From an uncultured Clostridium sp. (lineage in GTDB: Bacteria > Bacillota > Clostridia > TANB77 > CAG-508), in contig CAMMVE010000013.1 of the NCBI GenBank assembly GCA_946500265.1, positions 1 to 45,032 on the forward strand: a stretch of DNA of 45,032 nt. The letters run 5' to 3'. The notes under the pieces were generated by a model, which was not told the DNA's origin, ran no database searches, and saw only the letters and a list, made by a program, of their open reading frames with translations. The position numbers and the translations under genes are program-made. Within the stretch, counting starts at the first letter, position 1. Each line of letters begins with the position of its first letter. Shown one piece after another: positions 1 to 6,886 of the stretch.

Positions 1-64
1 TTGTTTGTGTGTATCTTACTTCTGGGTCTCTTGTTAATCTTCCCATTAAAATTACTTTGTTCAT
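1..64 (-). CDS. ssb: Single-stranded DNA-binding protein, 5' end only
   Basis: The minus strand starts with ATG at 64 and runs off the left edge after 21 codons, reading MNKVILMGRLTRDPEVRYTQ. This is the characteristic N-terminus of bacterial SSB: the first beta strand with the MGRLTRDPE signature. A ribosome binding site (AAAGGTG) lies just upstream. The gene follows rpsF by about 58 bases, matching the conserved rpsF-ssb-rpsR order of Firmicutes, so rpsR is expected beyond the edge. SSB coats single-stranded DNA in replication, repair and recombination. Only the N-terminus is visible; the OB fold and acidic tail are outside the window. Confidence 0.9.
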   Translation of the reverse strand, partial: MNKVILMGRLTRDPEVRYTQT

Positions 65-122
65 ATATTACACCTTTTACCTTTCTATATTTAAAGGCCC
101 CCGCTTTTGTTGCAGTAATCAC

Positions 123-401
123 TTATTTTTTTACTACGATAAATTTAATTACTTGGTCAGTAATTCTGTAATTTCTTTCAAGCTCTGCAATTAGACTTGG
201 ATTAGCTTCGAAATCATATACTACATAATATCCTTCTGTATTCTTTTTAATTTCATATGCTAATTTCTTTTTACCAATTTCAGTAACTTTTTCTACTTTT
301 CCGTCAGTATTAATCAATGTTTGAAATCTTTCAATTAATTCCTTTAATGCATTTTCTTCAACATTAGGATTAATAATGACAACACTCTCGTATTTATTCA
401 T
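123..401 (-). CDS. rpsF: 30S ribosomal protein S6 (bS6)
   Basis: The 92-residue protein begins MNKYESVVIINPNVEE and has the S6 ferredoxin-like pattern, including KLAYEIKKNTEGYYVVYDFEA in the middle and a basic C-terminus. The length is normal for bS6. The protein sits on the platform of the small subunit and pairs with S18. A near-perfect ribosome binding site (TAAGGAGGTGAAAG) precedes the ATG. It is the first gene of an rpsF-ssb operon read from the promoter at 488-516, with a hairpin at the very start of the transcript. Confidence 0.97.
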   Translation of the reverse strand: MNKYESVVIINPNVEENALKELIERFQTLINTDGKVEKVTEIGKKKLAYEIKKNTEGYYVVYDFEANPSLIAELERNYRITDQVIKFIVVKK

Positions 402-454
402 TATCTTTCACCTCCTTATGGATTTATAACCTATGAACTTTGTCATAAGTAAGG

Positions 455-492
455 AAAAAATAGCACTGCTATTTTTTAAGCAGTACTATTTT
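455..492 (-). promoter_or_regulatory. Leader hairpin at the 5' end of the rpsF transcript
   Basis: AAATAGCACTGC and GCAGTACTATTT form an 11-of-12 inverted repeat. Read on the minus strand the stem is followed by six T residues, so it resembles a terminator or attenuator about 55 bases before rpsF. Since the predicted start site is at the base of the stem, it could equally be a stabilising 5' hairpin or a target for S6:S18 autoregulation. I see no decisive protein-binding motif. Confidence 0.5.
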
Positions 493-516
493 ATCATAGA
501 TTTGAAGGAAATGCAA
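488..516 (-). promoter_or_regulatory. Sigma-A promoter of rpsF-ssb
   Basis: On the minus strand TTGCAT (511-516) is separated by 17 bases from TAAAAT (488-493). Transcription would start near 480, inside the leader hairpin. Confidence 0.6.
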
Positions 517-537
517 GGAAAACATAAAATTTTCTTG

Positions 538-546
538 TGCTATAAT
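538..546 (+). promoter_or_regulatory. Candidate extended -10 promoter facing glmS
   Basis: TG-C-TATAAT is a full extended -10 element without an obvious -35. It would start a transcript near 553, upstream of the plus-strand terminator at 747-815. A 35-bp AT-rich palindrome (551-585) lies right behind it. It is the best visible candidate for what the terminator ends, but it is unproven. Confidence 0.35.
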
Positions 547-550
547 TTTT

Positions 551-585
551 CAAGTATTTTTAAAAATATTTTTTAAAAATACTTG
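551..585. repeat. AT-only long palindrome
   Basis: CAAGTATTTTTAAAAAT is followed by its reverse complement ATTTTTTAAAAATACTTG, almost without a loop. It lies between the rpsF promoter and the region upstream of glmS and could act as a bidirectional terminator or a cruciform-forming site. Confidence 0.5.
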
Positions 586-669
586 CATTTTTTTATCACA
601 CGCGATATATTACTAGTACATCTTTCTATGTTTCCTCTTTTGAACATAGATCAAATATTACTATTAAAC

Positions 670-701
670 TGTAATATTTGTGTAACATTTTGTAATATTT
701 G
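670..701 (+). promoter_or_regulatory. TGTAA direct-repeat array upstream of glmS
   Basis: TGTAAT, TGTAAC and TGTAAT start at 670, 681 and 691, that is 11 and 10 bases apart. The spacing and sequence fit the TGTWAH-N5-TGTWAH direct repeats bound by OmpR-family regulators such as WalR, and read from the other strand they resemble PhoP boxes. A palindrome TAATAC-GTA-GTATTA follows near 708. A longer array of the same motif lies upstream of pilMN at 22036-22074. The regulator is inferred, not seen. Confidence 0.45.
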
Positions 702-746
702 CGTAGTTAATACGTAGTATTACGTTTGCATGTTTCAATGGTTTTT

Positions 747-815
747 GCAAATTATTTTTCAAAAGCAGCATCTCTCTCTTTGCTTTTGCAAAAATAATTT
801 GCGTTTTTTATTTTG
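747..815 (+). terminator. Strong plus-strand terminator with no visible gene before it
   Basis: A 21-bp stem with one bulged C (left arm 747-767, right arm 781-802) encloses a loop of about 13 bases and is followed by GTTTTTTATTTTG. The T-run lies only on the plus-strand side, so it ends a rightward transcript. No open reading frame of note lies between 402 and 747 on the plus strand. Confidence 0.75.
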
Positions 816-877
816 TCATTAAAAATTTATATCTTTACATCAACCAAAAAATTCTCATACAAAATTTTCCAAAAAAT

Positions 878-906
878 TTGACACATTTTTTATTTTATAG
901 TAATAT
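878..906 (+). promoter_or_regulatory. Sigma-A promoter of glmS
   Basis: TTGACA (878-883) and TAATAT (901-906) are 17 bases apart. The predicted start near 913 leaves about 67 bases before the ribozyme cleavage site. Confidence 0.75.
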
Positions 907-967
907 ACTATCATAACTTTAAGAAGAGCTTTACAAATACAGAATTTAAAGAAAGGAGTTGTCACTG

Positions 968-1165
968 TTTTTATTATAAGCGCCTGGACGTAAATAGCAT
1001 TACGTTGACGAGGAAGAAACTTATCGAAAGATTCGGCGGATGGTTTCTTGGCATTAGATTACTGCCATAAATATTAGTTAAAACCTTGTAGTAATACAAG
1101 TATACAAAGCTAATAGGGTAATCTTTATTTGTAATGCTTTCTTAAGTGAAGAGCTAAATTAAAAA
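968..1165 (+). ncRNA. glmS ribozyme: glmS ribozyme-riboswitch
   Basis: The glmS ribozyme core is directly readable: AGCGCC at the cleavage site (cut expected between A979 and G980), GTTGACGAGGA, TTATCGA, TTCGGCGGATG and a 3' segment ending near CTTTCTTAAGTG. The family is a glucosamine-6-phosphate-dependent self-cleaving RNA; cleavage exposes a 5'-hydroxyl end that triggers decay of the glmS mRNA by RNase J. RNase J itself is encoded in this window at 9339-11045. The ribozyme lies in the 5' untranslated region of glmS, about 90 bases before its start codon. The 3' boundary is approximate. Confidence 0.95.
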
Positions 1166-1257
1166 TTGTATCTTTGTTATACATTTTAATGTATCGCATC
1201 GATTACTAAGCAATTATTTATTTTAACTGGCTCTATAATTTTAAGGAGGTATTTTTT

Positions 1258-3111
1258 ATGTGTGGTATCGTTGGATACATTGGTAGCAAAAAAGCTACAC
1301 CAGTTTTAATAGATGGGCTTTTAAGCCTAGAATATAGAGGTTATGATTCTGCTGGAATTGCAACTATTGAGAAAGATGTTATTAAGGTTATGAAGGATAA
1401 AGGCAGAGTTAGTAATTTAAATAACTTAGAAGGAATTAACGATTTAGAAGGTACTGTTGGAATTGCTCATACTAGATGGGCTACTCATGGAAAACCATCT
1501 AAAGAAAATTCTCATCCTCATATGGATAACAGTGGAACATTTGCTGTTGTTCACAATGGAATTATTGAAAATTATTCAGAGCTTAAAGAATTCTTAACTG
1601 AAAAAGGATATAAATTTTTATCTCAAACAGATACAGAGGTTATTCCAAATTTAATTCATTATTATTACACAAATGGTCCTGTTTCTGTTTTAAAAGATGA
1701 AAAAGAAAAATTCTTAGGTGCTGTAAAATCAGCAACATATGATTTAAAAGGAAGCTACGCAATTGAAGCTATCTCTCCTATTTGTCCTGATGAAGTTATT
1801 GTAGTAAGAAAAGACAGTCCACTTGTAATTGGAAAAGGAAATGGAGAAAATTATATTGCTTCAGATATTCCTGCTGTTTTAAAATATACAAAAGAGTTTT
1901 ATTTATTAGATGACAACGAATTTGCAGTAGTTTCAAAGGATAATGTAAAATTCTATGATAATAGCTTAACAGAACATAATAAAGCAATAAAAAATATTGA
2001 ATGGGATGCAAATGCTGCAGGAAAAGATGGATTCGAAGACTACATGTTAAAAGAGATTTTTGAGCAACCTACTGCAATAAGAGAAACAATTGGTTCAAGA
2101 TTCCGCTTAGGAGAAAAATGTTCTTTTGATGATATAGAAATTTCTAAAGAATACTTAGAAAGTGTAAATAAAATATTTATAGTTGCGTGTGGAACAGCTA
2201 TGCATGCTGGCTTAGTAGGAAAAAATATTATAGAAAACTTATGTAAAATCCCTACAGAAGTAGACATTGCATCTGAATTTAGATATAGAGACCCTATAAT
2301 TGATGAACATACATTATGTATTTATATAAGTCAGTCTGGTGAAACAGCTGATACAATAGCAGCATTAAAACTTGCAAAATCTAAAGGAGCAAGAACGCTT
2401 GCAATATCTAATGTTATAGGTAGCTCAATTACAAGAGAAGCAGATTACTCTATTTACACACATGCAGGACCTGAAATTGCCGTTGCATCTACAAAAGCAT
2501 ATACTTCTCAAGTAGTATTAATTGCAATACTTGCAATGCACTTTGCAGAAATTTTAGAAAGTTGTGACTCAGCAGAAATTGAAAAACTAAAATCAGATAT
2601 GATAGACTTACCATCAAAAATAGAAAAAATATTAGATGATACAGAAGTAATTAAAGAATTTGCAAACAAAGTCTACACTGAAAAAGACATGTTCTTCCTA
2701 GGAAGAGGAACAGACTATAATGTAGCACTTGAAGGTTCTCTAAAATTAAAAGAAATATCATATATTCACTCAGAAGCATATGCAGCAGGTGAATTGAAAC
2801 ACGGACCAATAGCATTAATAGAAAATGGTGTAACAGTTATAGGAATAATAACAAATCCAAAACTAGTAGAAAAATCTATTAGTAACATACAAGAAGTAAT
2901 AACAAGAGGTGCAAAGACATTAATAATAACAAATCAAATATTACCAAATAGCCACTTCGACTATGTAATAAATATCCCAGAAACAAATCCACTAATATCA
3001 CCTATATTATCAGTAATACCAATGCAACTTCTTTCTTACTATATATCTAAATCCAAAGGATTAGATGTAGATAAACCAAGAAACTTAGCAAAATCAGTTA
3101 CAGTAGAGTAA
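1258..3111 (+). CDS. glmS: Glutamine-fructose-6-phosphate aminotransferase (isomerizing)
   Basis: The enzyme makes glucosamine-6-phosphate from fructose-6-phosphate and glutamine, the first step toward UDP-GlcNAc for peptidoglycan. The 617-residue protein begins MCGIVGYIG, with Cys2 as the N-terminal nucleophile of the glutaminase domain (about residues 1-220, with THGKPS and HNGIIENY). Two SIS sugar-isomerase domains follow, with VACGTAMHAG and SQSGETADT in the first. The C-terminus ends DKPRNLAKSVTVE, the conserved active-site tail. The length is typical. The start is set by AAGGAGG seven bases upstream. It is a single-gene unit with its own promoter, ribozyme and terminator, so its regulation is by end product through the ribozyme. 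Confidence 0.98.
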   Translation: MCGIVGYIGSKKATPVLIDGLLSLEYRGYDSAGIATIEKDVIKVMKDKGRVSNLNNLEGINDLEGTVGIAHTRWATHGKPSKENSHPHMDNSGTFAVVHNGIIENYSELKEFLTEKGYKFLSQTDTEVIPNLIHYYYTNGPVSVLKDEKEKFLGAVKSATYDLKGSYAIEAISPICPDEVIVVRKDSPLVIGKGNGENYIASDIPAVLKYTKEFYLLDDNEFAVVSKDNVKFYDNSLTEHNKAIKNIEWDANAAGKDGFEDYMLKEIFEQPTAIRETIGSRFRLGEKCSFDDIEISKEYLESVNKIFIVACGTAMHAGLVGKNIIENLCKIPTEVDIASEFRYRDPIIDEHTLCIYISQSGETADTIAALKLAKSKGARTLAISNVIGSSITREADYSIYTHAGPEIAVASTKAYTSQVVLIAILAMHFAEILESCDSAEIEKLKSDMIDLPSKIEKILDDTEVIKEFANKVYTEKDMFFLGRGTDYNVALEGSLKLKEISYIHSEAYAAGELKHGPIALIENGVTVIGIITNPKLVEKSISNIQEVITRGAKTLIITNQILPNSHFDYVINIPETNPLISPILSVIPMQLLSYYISKSKGLDVDKPRNLAKSVTVE

Positions 3112-3114
3112 CTT

Positions 3115-3157
3115 AAAAACTTGAACAAAGAGACTACTTCCTTTTGTTCAAGTTTTT
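3115..3157 (+). terminator. Terminator of glmS, built from a repeat
   Basis: AAAACTTGAACAAAG and CTTTTGTTCAAGTTTT form a stem ending in a T-run directly after the glmS stop. Nearly the same sequence, with loop GACTACT, forms the terminator of serS at 5567-5605, so it belongs to a dispersed family. Confidence 0.8.
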
Positions 3158-3165
3158 AAACTTTT

Positions 3166-3335
3166 GGGACAGTCCTTGTTTTTAGTTTTGTATAATCTTA
3201 TAGTAATATTGATTTACATCACTATAAGCAAACAAGGTCTGTCCCTTTTGTTCAAGTTCTTAAACTTTTTGGAGTGTCCCTTTTGTTCAAAAAATGAGAC
3301 AAATGAACCGTCCCCTTGTTTCATCCGCAAAATAA
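3166..3335. repeat. Palindromic GGGACAG-type repeat block
   Basis: An 80-bp unit (3166-3245) has inverted ends GGGACAGTCCTTGTTT and AAACAAGGTCTGTCCC. It is followed by TTGTTCAAG...GTGTCCCTTTTG fragments and by ATGAGACAA...CCGTCCCCTTGTTTCAT (about 3294-3326), itself an imperfect palindrome. The block covers the 3' end of bofA. The same GTCCC-rich style recurs near 5616-5672, 25525-25586, 26220-26240 and 31455-31530. Confidence 0.7.
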
Positions 3336-3585
3336 TTTTAAGTATTACGAGTAGAGCTGCTCCTGGTACACCTAAGAATCCGACTAATAAAGATGTAACT
3401 AAATTAAGCCCAATATGAAAACCAAAATTCATTCCAATTACATTAATTATATATATCAATAACCCGCCTAAAATTGAATTAATTACGAGCTTTAATATCT
3501 TCTTTAATGGCCAAATAAATATCCTGCCAAATATGAGAAATAAAATTATACAAATGCTAATAATTCCTATTGTATTCATATCCAT
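3214..3585 (-). CDS. bofA: BofA-family pro-sigma-K processing inhibitor with a repeat-derived tail
   Basis: The first part of the 123-residue protein is a hydrophobic two- to three-helix membrane protein with the BofA pattern (PLKKILKLVINSILGG, then LLVGFLGVPGAALLVILKII around residues 65-85). In sporulating Firmicutes BofA restrains the SpoIVFB protease that activates sigma-K. BofA proteins are usually about 87 residues. Here about 35 further residues, starting near MKQGDGSF, are translated from the GGGACAG repeat block, so an element has replaced or overrun the original stop codon. It follows yaaL, as in the recR-yaaL-bofA order of Bacillus, but recR is absent here. Family call fairly sure; function of the tail doubtful. 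Confidence 0.8.
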   Translation of the reverse strand: MDMNTIGIISICIILFLIFGRIFIWPLKKILKLVINSILGGLLIYIINVIGMNFGFHIGLNLVTSLLVGFLGVPGAALLVILKIILRMKQGDGSFVSFFEQKGHSKKFKNLNKRDRPCLLIVM

Positions 3586-3635
3586 ATGTAAACACCTCTT
3601 TATAATTACTATGTTTAAATATGGACAAATATTCT

Positions 3636-3962
3636 TTAGGCTTTATTCTTTCTTATATAAATTTCATTTATCATATCAAGCACAATTCCCCTTTTCTGTG
3701 CTTTTTTCATAAGATAATCTAATTTACTTTGATTTGCTTTTATCTGATAAGAATAATAGTCTATAAGTCCTTCTTCAGCATATTCATAATTTTTATTTGC
3801 TGAATCCAGCTCATTTTTTGTTTTTATGATGCTTACTATTAATTCTAAATTTTTTTCATCTTCTGACTTGTCCTCTATTTTCTCTTCTCTAATAAATTCT
3901 TCGTGTCTAATAATAATCAACTCCTTTTTTCCAAATAATACTAATATTATTATTATATGCAA
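3636..3962 (-). CDS. yaaL: YaaL-like protein (DUF2508)
   Basis: The core (about residues 35-100) is a charged helical region: NLELIVSIIKTKNELDSAN, then a conserved aromatic stretch with LIDYYSYQIKANQSKLDYL. This matches the small DUF2508/YaaL family of unknown function found next to recR and bofA. The start is uncertain. The first ATG (3962) has no ribosome binding site and overlaps a TATAAT-like hexamer. A good AAAAAAGGAG ends at 3921, just before TTG ATT ATT ATT, so translation may begin at a non-ATG codon near 3914, giving about 92 residues. It lies 50 bases upstream of bofA in the same direction. Confidence 0.7.
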   Translation of the reverse strand: MHIIIILVLFGKKELIIIRHEEFIREEKIEDKSEDEKNLELIVSIIKTKNELDSANKNYEYAEEGLIDYYSYQIKANQSKLDYLMKKAQKRGIVLDMINEIYIRKNKA

Positions 3963-3986
3963 ATATTTATATAATATGCGTATTAA

Positions 3987-4128
3987 TATTTAAAGGTCTT
4001 TAGACTATGCATGTCCTGCAACGGGAGTTCTTTTAAAAATTTTCACAAACCGACGCATACAATGCTTGTGAAAATTTTTAATTAGAAACTCCCTGCGCGG
4101 ACCTTAAATTTATATAAACCTTTAAATA
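3987..4128 (-). mobile_element. MITE-like element, family A, copy 1
   Basis: The ends TATTTAAAGGT and ACCTTTAAATA are inverted repeats. Inside is a second pair, GTCCTGCAACGGGAGTT (4013-4029) and AACTCCCTGCGCGGAC (4087-4102), around an inner hairpin AAAAATTTTCACAA / TTGTGAAAATTTTT. Copy 2 (34810-34959) has the same outer and middle parts in the opposite orientation but a different centre. There is no coding capacity. It lies between yaaL and the serS promoter. Confidence 0.75.
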
Positions 4129-4162
4129 GTAAATAAGAGTGCAGATGATTATGTAAAATATA

Positions 4163-4191
4163 TTGATATTTTTTCTATTTAGTGGTAAAAT
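4163..4191 (+). promoter_or_regulatory. Sigma-A promoter of serS
   Basis: TTGATA (4163-4168) and TAAAAT (4186-4191) are 17 bases apart. The leader of about 75 bases has no T-box core sequence. Confidence 0.65.
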
Positions 4192-4273
4192 AATCAAGAC
4201 ATTAAATGTTAAAATAACATCATGCTTATGTTTTTTAGTGATTTGTAAGCATAATATATAAGGAGGATGTTTA

Positions 4274-5560
4274 ATGATAGATATTAAATTTTTAAGAGAA
4301 AATCCTGATGCAGTAAAAGAAAACATTAAGAAAAAGTTTCAAAATCATAAATTGGTTTTGGTCGATGAGATACTTGAATTAGATAAAAAAAGCAGAGCAG
4401 TTAAATTAAACGGCGATGACTTAAGAATGAAAAGGAATTCTTTAAGTTCCGAAATTGGAAATTTAATGAGAAATGGTAAAAAAGATGAAGCAGAACAAAT
4501 TAAAGTTCAAGTTCAAGAAATAAATAAAGAATTAGAAGAAAATGAAAAATTAGAAAATCAGTATTCTGAAGATATCACAGAAAGAATGATGAAAATTCCA
4601 AATATTATACATGAATCTGTTCCTATTGGTAAAGATGACAGTCAAAATGTAGAAATTCAAAAATATGGAGAGCCTGTTGTCCCTGATTACGAAATACCTT
4701 ATCATGCAGATATTATGGAATCTTTAAATGGATTAGACTTAGACTCTGCTCGTAGAGTTGCTGGGAATGGATTTTACTATCTAATGGGAGATATTGCAAG
4801 ATTACATTCAGCAGTTCTTTCTTACGCTAGAGATTTTATGATTAATAAAGGTTTTACTTATTGCATTCCTCCATACATGATACGTAGTGATGTTGTTACA
4901 GGCGTCATGAGTTTTGAGGAAATGGATGCAATGATGTACAAAATTGAAGGCGAAGATTTGTATTTAATTGGTACAAGTGAACATTCAATGATAGGAAAAT
5001 TTAAAGGTCAAATTCTAAAAAAAGAAGATATGCCTTATACTATGACCTCTTATTCCCCATGCTTTAGAAAAGAAAAAGGTGCACATGGAATTGAAGAACG
5101 TGGAGTATATAGAATTCATCAATTTGAAAAACAAGAAATGATAGTAGTATGTGAGCCAGAAGATAGCTGGAAATGGTATGACAAATTATGGTCATACACA
5201 GTTGAATTATTTAGAAGTATGGATATCCCAGTAAGGACACTTGAATGTTGCAGTGGAGACTTAGCAGATTTAAAAGCAAAAAGCTGTGATGTAGAAGCAT
5301 GGAGTCCTAGACAGAAGAAATATTTTGAAGTTGGAAGTTGCTCTAACTTAACAGATGCACAAGCTCGTAGACTTGGCATAAGAATAAAAGGAGAAAAAGG
5401 AAATTATTATGCACATACTTTAAATAACACTGTTGTTGCTCCTCCTCGTATGTTAATTGCATTCTTGGAAAACAACTACAATGAAGATGGAAGTATAAAT
5501 ATTCCTGAAGTACTTCGCCCATACATGGGAGGAACTGAAAAATTAATTCCTAAGAAATAA
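4274..5560 (+). CDS. serS: Seryl-tRNA synthetase
   Basis: The enzyme charges tRNA-Ser and also tRNA-Sec where present. The 428-residue protein has the N-terminal antiparallel coiled-coil arm (about residues 30-105, rich in Lys and Glu) that grips the long variable arm of tRNA-Ser. The class II catalytic domain has motif 2 (CFRKEKGAHGIEERGVYRIH) and motif 3 (HTLNNTVVAPPRMLIAFLEN), plus the conserved CSNLTDAQARRLGIR. Motif 3 carries NNTVVAPPR in place of the common GSGLAVGR, while the catalytic Arg is kept. AAGGAGGATGTTTA sets the start. It has its own promoter and a terminator right after the stop. Confidence 0.97.
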   Translation: MIDIKFLRENPDAVKENIKKKFQNHKLVLVDEILELDKKSRAVKLNGDDLRMKRNSLSSEIGNLMRNGKKDEAEQIKVQVQEINKELEENEKLENQYSEDITERMMKIPNIIHESVPIGKDDSQNVEIQKYGEPVVPDYEIPYHADIMESLNGLDLDSARRVAGNGFYYLMGDIARLHSAVLSYARDFMINKGFTYCIPPYMIRSDVVTGVMSFEEMDAMMYKIEGEDLYLIGTSEHSMIGKFKGQILKKEDMPYTMTSYSPCFRKEKGAHGIEERGVYRIHQFEKQEMIVVCEPEDSWKWYDKLWSYTVELFRSMDIPVRTLECCSGDLADLKAKSCDVEAWSPRQKKYFEVGSCSNLTDAQARRLGIRIKGEKGNYYAHTLNNTVVAPPRMLIAFLENNYNEDGSINIPEVLRPYMGGTEKLIPKK

Positions 5561-5566
5561 TTCTTG

Positions 5567-5605
5567 TTTGAACAAAAGGGACTACTGCCTTTTGTTCAAA
5601 TTTTT
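5567..5605 (+). terminator. Terminator of serS
   Basis: TTTGAACAAAAGG (5567-5579) and CCTTTTGTTCAAA (5588-5600) form a perfect 13-bp stem followed by TTTTT. It is closely similar to the glmS terminator. Confidence 0.85.
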
Positions 5606-5615
5606 AAACATTTTG

Positions 5616-5672
5616 GACACTCCTCTTCGTTCATAAATTTGAACGTTTGGGACACTCCTCTTCGTTCATAAA
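5616..5672 (+). repeat. Two direct copies of a 22-bp GACACTCC repeat
   Basis: GACACTCCTCTTCGTTCATA, plus two further A residues, occurs at 5616-5637 and 5651-5672, 35 bases apart, between serS and engB. It is part of the GTCCC-type repeat material that follows several terminators here. Confidence 0.8.
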
Positions 5673-5713
5673 AGTTTGTAATATTAACATTAATTTTAAA
5701 GGCGGTATAATTT

Positions 5714-6298
5714 ATGATAATTAAAAATCCAGAGTTCAGGATTTCTGCTGTAAATCCTAAGCAGTATCCAGATGATGGTCTTCCTCAAATTGTTTTAGTC
5801 GGAAAATCAAATGTTGGAAAATCATCATTTATTAATACCATGGTCAATAGAAAGAAACTTGCTAGAACTAGTAGCGAGCCAGGTAAAACGAGACAAATTA
5901 ATTTTTATAATATGGATAATAAATTCTATTTTGTAGATTTGCCTGGTTATGGATATAGCAAAATGTCCAAGTCTGAACAAGTTAAAGTTGGCTCTTTTAT
6001 AGAAGAATATTTGGCAAAAAGTACCAACATTGCTTTAATCGTTTTTCTAATAGATATTAGGCATTCGCCTACAGAAAATGATAAATTAATGTATCGTTAT
6101 ATTATTGATACAAATAAACCATGCATAGTTGTTGCTAACAAGGCGGATAAAATTGCAGTAACAAAAGTGGATTCTCAAGTAAGAAACTTGCAAGATGAAT
6201 TGAATCCTTTACATGATTTAAAATTCTATCCTTTTTCATCTGAAAGAAAGATTTATACAGAAGGAATTTGGGAAGAAATAGAAAATTTTATAAAATAA
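5714..6298 (+). CDS. engB: Ribosome biogenesis GTP-binding protein EngB (YsxC/YihA)
   Basis: This is an essential small GTPase acting in assembly of the 50S subunit. The 194-residue protein shows all G motifs: G1 GKSNVGKSSF (about residues 31-40), the threonine switch in EPGKTRQINFY, G3 DLPGYGYSK, G4 NKAD and a G5-like PFSSE near the C-terminus. The length is typical. AAAGGCGGT precedes the ATG. It is read in the same direction as serS but behind its terminator, and has its own terminator at 6315-6352. Confidence 0.96.
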   Translation: MIIKNPEFRISAVNPKQYPDDGLPQIVLVGKSNVGKSSFINTMVNRKKLARTSSEPGKTRQINFYNMDNKFYFVDLPGYGYSKMSKSEQVKVGSFIEEYLAKSTNIALIVFLIDIRHSPTENDKLMYRYIIDTNKPCIVVANKADKIAVTKVDSQVRNLQDELNPLHDLKFYPFSSERKIYTEGIWEEIENFIK

Positions 6299-6314
6299 AA
6301 ATTTCAAAATTAAT

Positions 6315-6352
6315 ATGGTCAGCACAAACAATATTTGTGTTGACTTTTTTCT
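6315..6352 (+). terminator. Terminator of engB
   Basis: GTCAGCACAAA and TTTGTGTTGAC pair with one G:U around a short loop and are followed by TTTTTTC. Confidence 0.8.
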
Positions 6353-6387
6353 TATACGTAGCTACCACAATTATTTTTCTTTTTCAG

Positions 6388-6416
6388 TTGACTTTTTATG
6401 TAAAATGTAATATAAT
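6388..6416 (+). promoter_or_regulatory. Strong sigma-A promoter of the small cassette gene
   Basis: TTGACT (6388-6393) and a perfect TATAAT (6411-6416) are 17 bases apart. The leader that follows holds several GTTCAA motifs and a 16-bp palindrome TTGTTCAATTGAACAA around 6450-6470, which may be an operator. Confidence 0.8.
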
Positions 6417-6492
6417 TGAAACATGTTCAATTTGAACTGTTCAAGGTTCGTTTGTTCAATTGAACAAATATACTAATGGGAGGCGCCAAATT

Positions 6493-6777
6493 ATGGCGAA
6501 ACAAGAACGGATTTTTTGGTTCAGAAGTCTGGATGAATTAACGAAAGCAGCACAAGATGCGTTTTCTACCATCCACCCAAACACCTCTTTTTGTTTCGGA
6601 AAGAACAACCTTTTGTACTTTACAACGTATAATTCGTTGCGTTTCGATCGAGACGCCGTCGAGCATCTCGAAAGAAATGGTGGTATCGAAATTTCTGCTG
6701 AAGAAGCAGAAGAACTGAAAAAAATGAGTCCGTCCGAAGTATATGAAAATATGCAAAAATGGGGTAGGGTTTCCTAA
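6493..6777 (+). CDS. Hypothetical small protein in a self-contained cassette
   Basis: I do not recognise this 94-residue soluble protein. It begins MAKQERIFWFRSLDELTKAA and has an aromatic-rich N-terminal half and a charged helical C-terminal half (ISAEEAEELKKMSPSEVYEN). GGGAGGCGCC seven bases upstream fixes the start at 6493; an in-frame ATG at 6460 lacks such a site. Codon use is visibly different from its neighbours, with CGA, CGG, TCG and GTC codons rare elsewhere here. With its strong promoter, possible GTTCAA operator and GC-rich terminator, it looks like an acquired unit. No transmembrane segment or signal peptide is visible. Confidence 0.75.
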   Translation: MAKQERIFWFRSLDELTKAAQDAFSTIHPNTSFCFGKNNLLYFTTYNSLRFDRDAVEHLERNGGIEISAEEAEELKKMSPSEVYENMQKWGRVS

Positions 6778-6809
6778 AAAACCGAATACTTTCTCCCAAC
6801 CCTCTTAAA

Positions 6810-6839
6810 GGGAGGTCAACCAGAAATGGTTGGCCTCCC
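6810..6839 (+). terminator. GC-rich terminator of the cassette gene
   Basis: GGGAGGTCAACCA and TGGTTGGCCTCCC pair around a GAAA tetraloop and are followed by TACTTTATTT. The hairpin may also serve DUF951, which converges from the right. Confidence 0.85.
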
Positions 6840-6886
6840 TACTTTATTTATTTTAGGTTTGTTATAGAATAAAGCTCACTTTACAT

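Noticed and set aside
3164..3418. Plus-strand 84-codon ORF over the bofA end
   Set aside because: It is made from the repeat block and the antisense of bofA, with no family features.
4100..4273. T-box riboswitch upstream of serS
   Set aside because: The leader after the promoter is only about 75 bases and lacks the T-box core AGGGTGGNACCGCG and a terminator/antiterminator pair.
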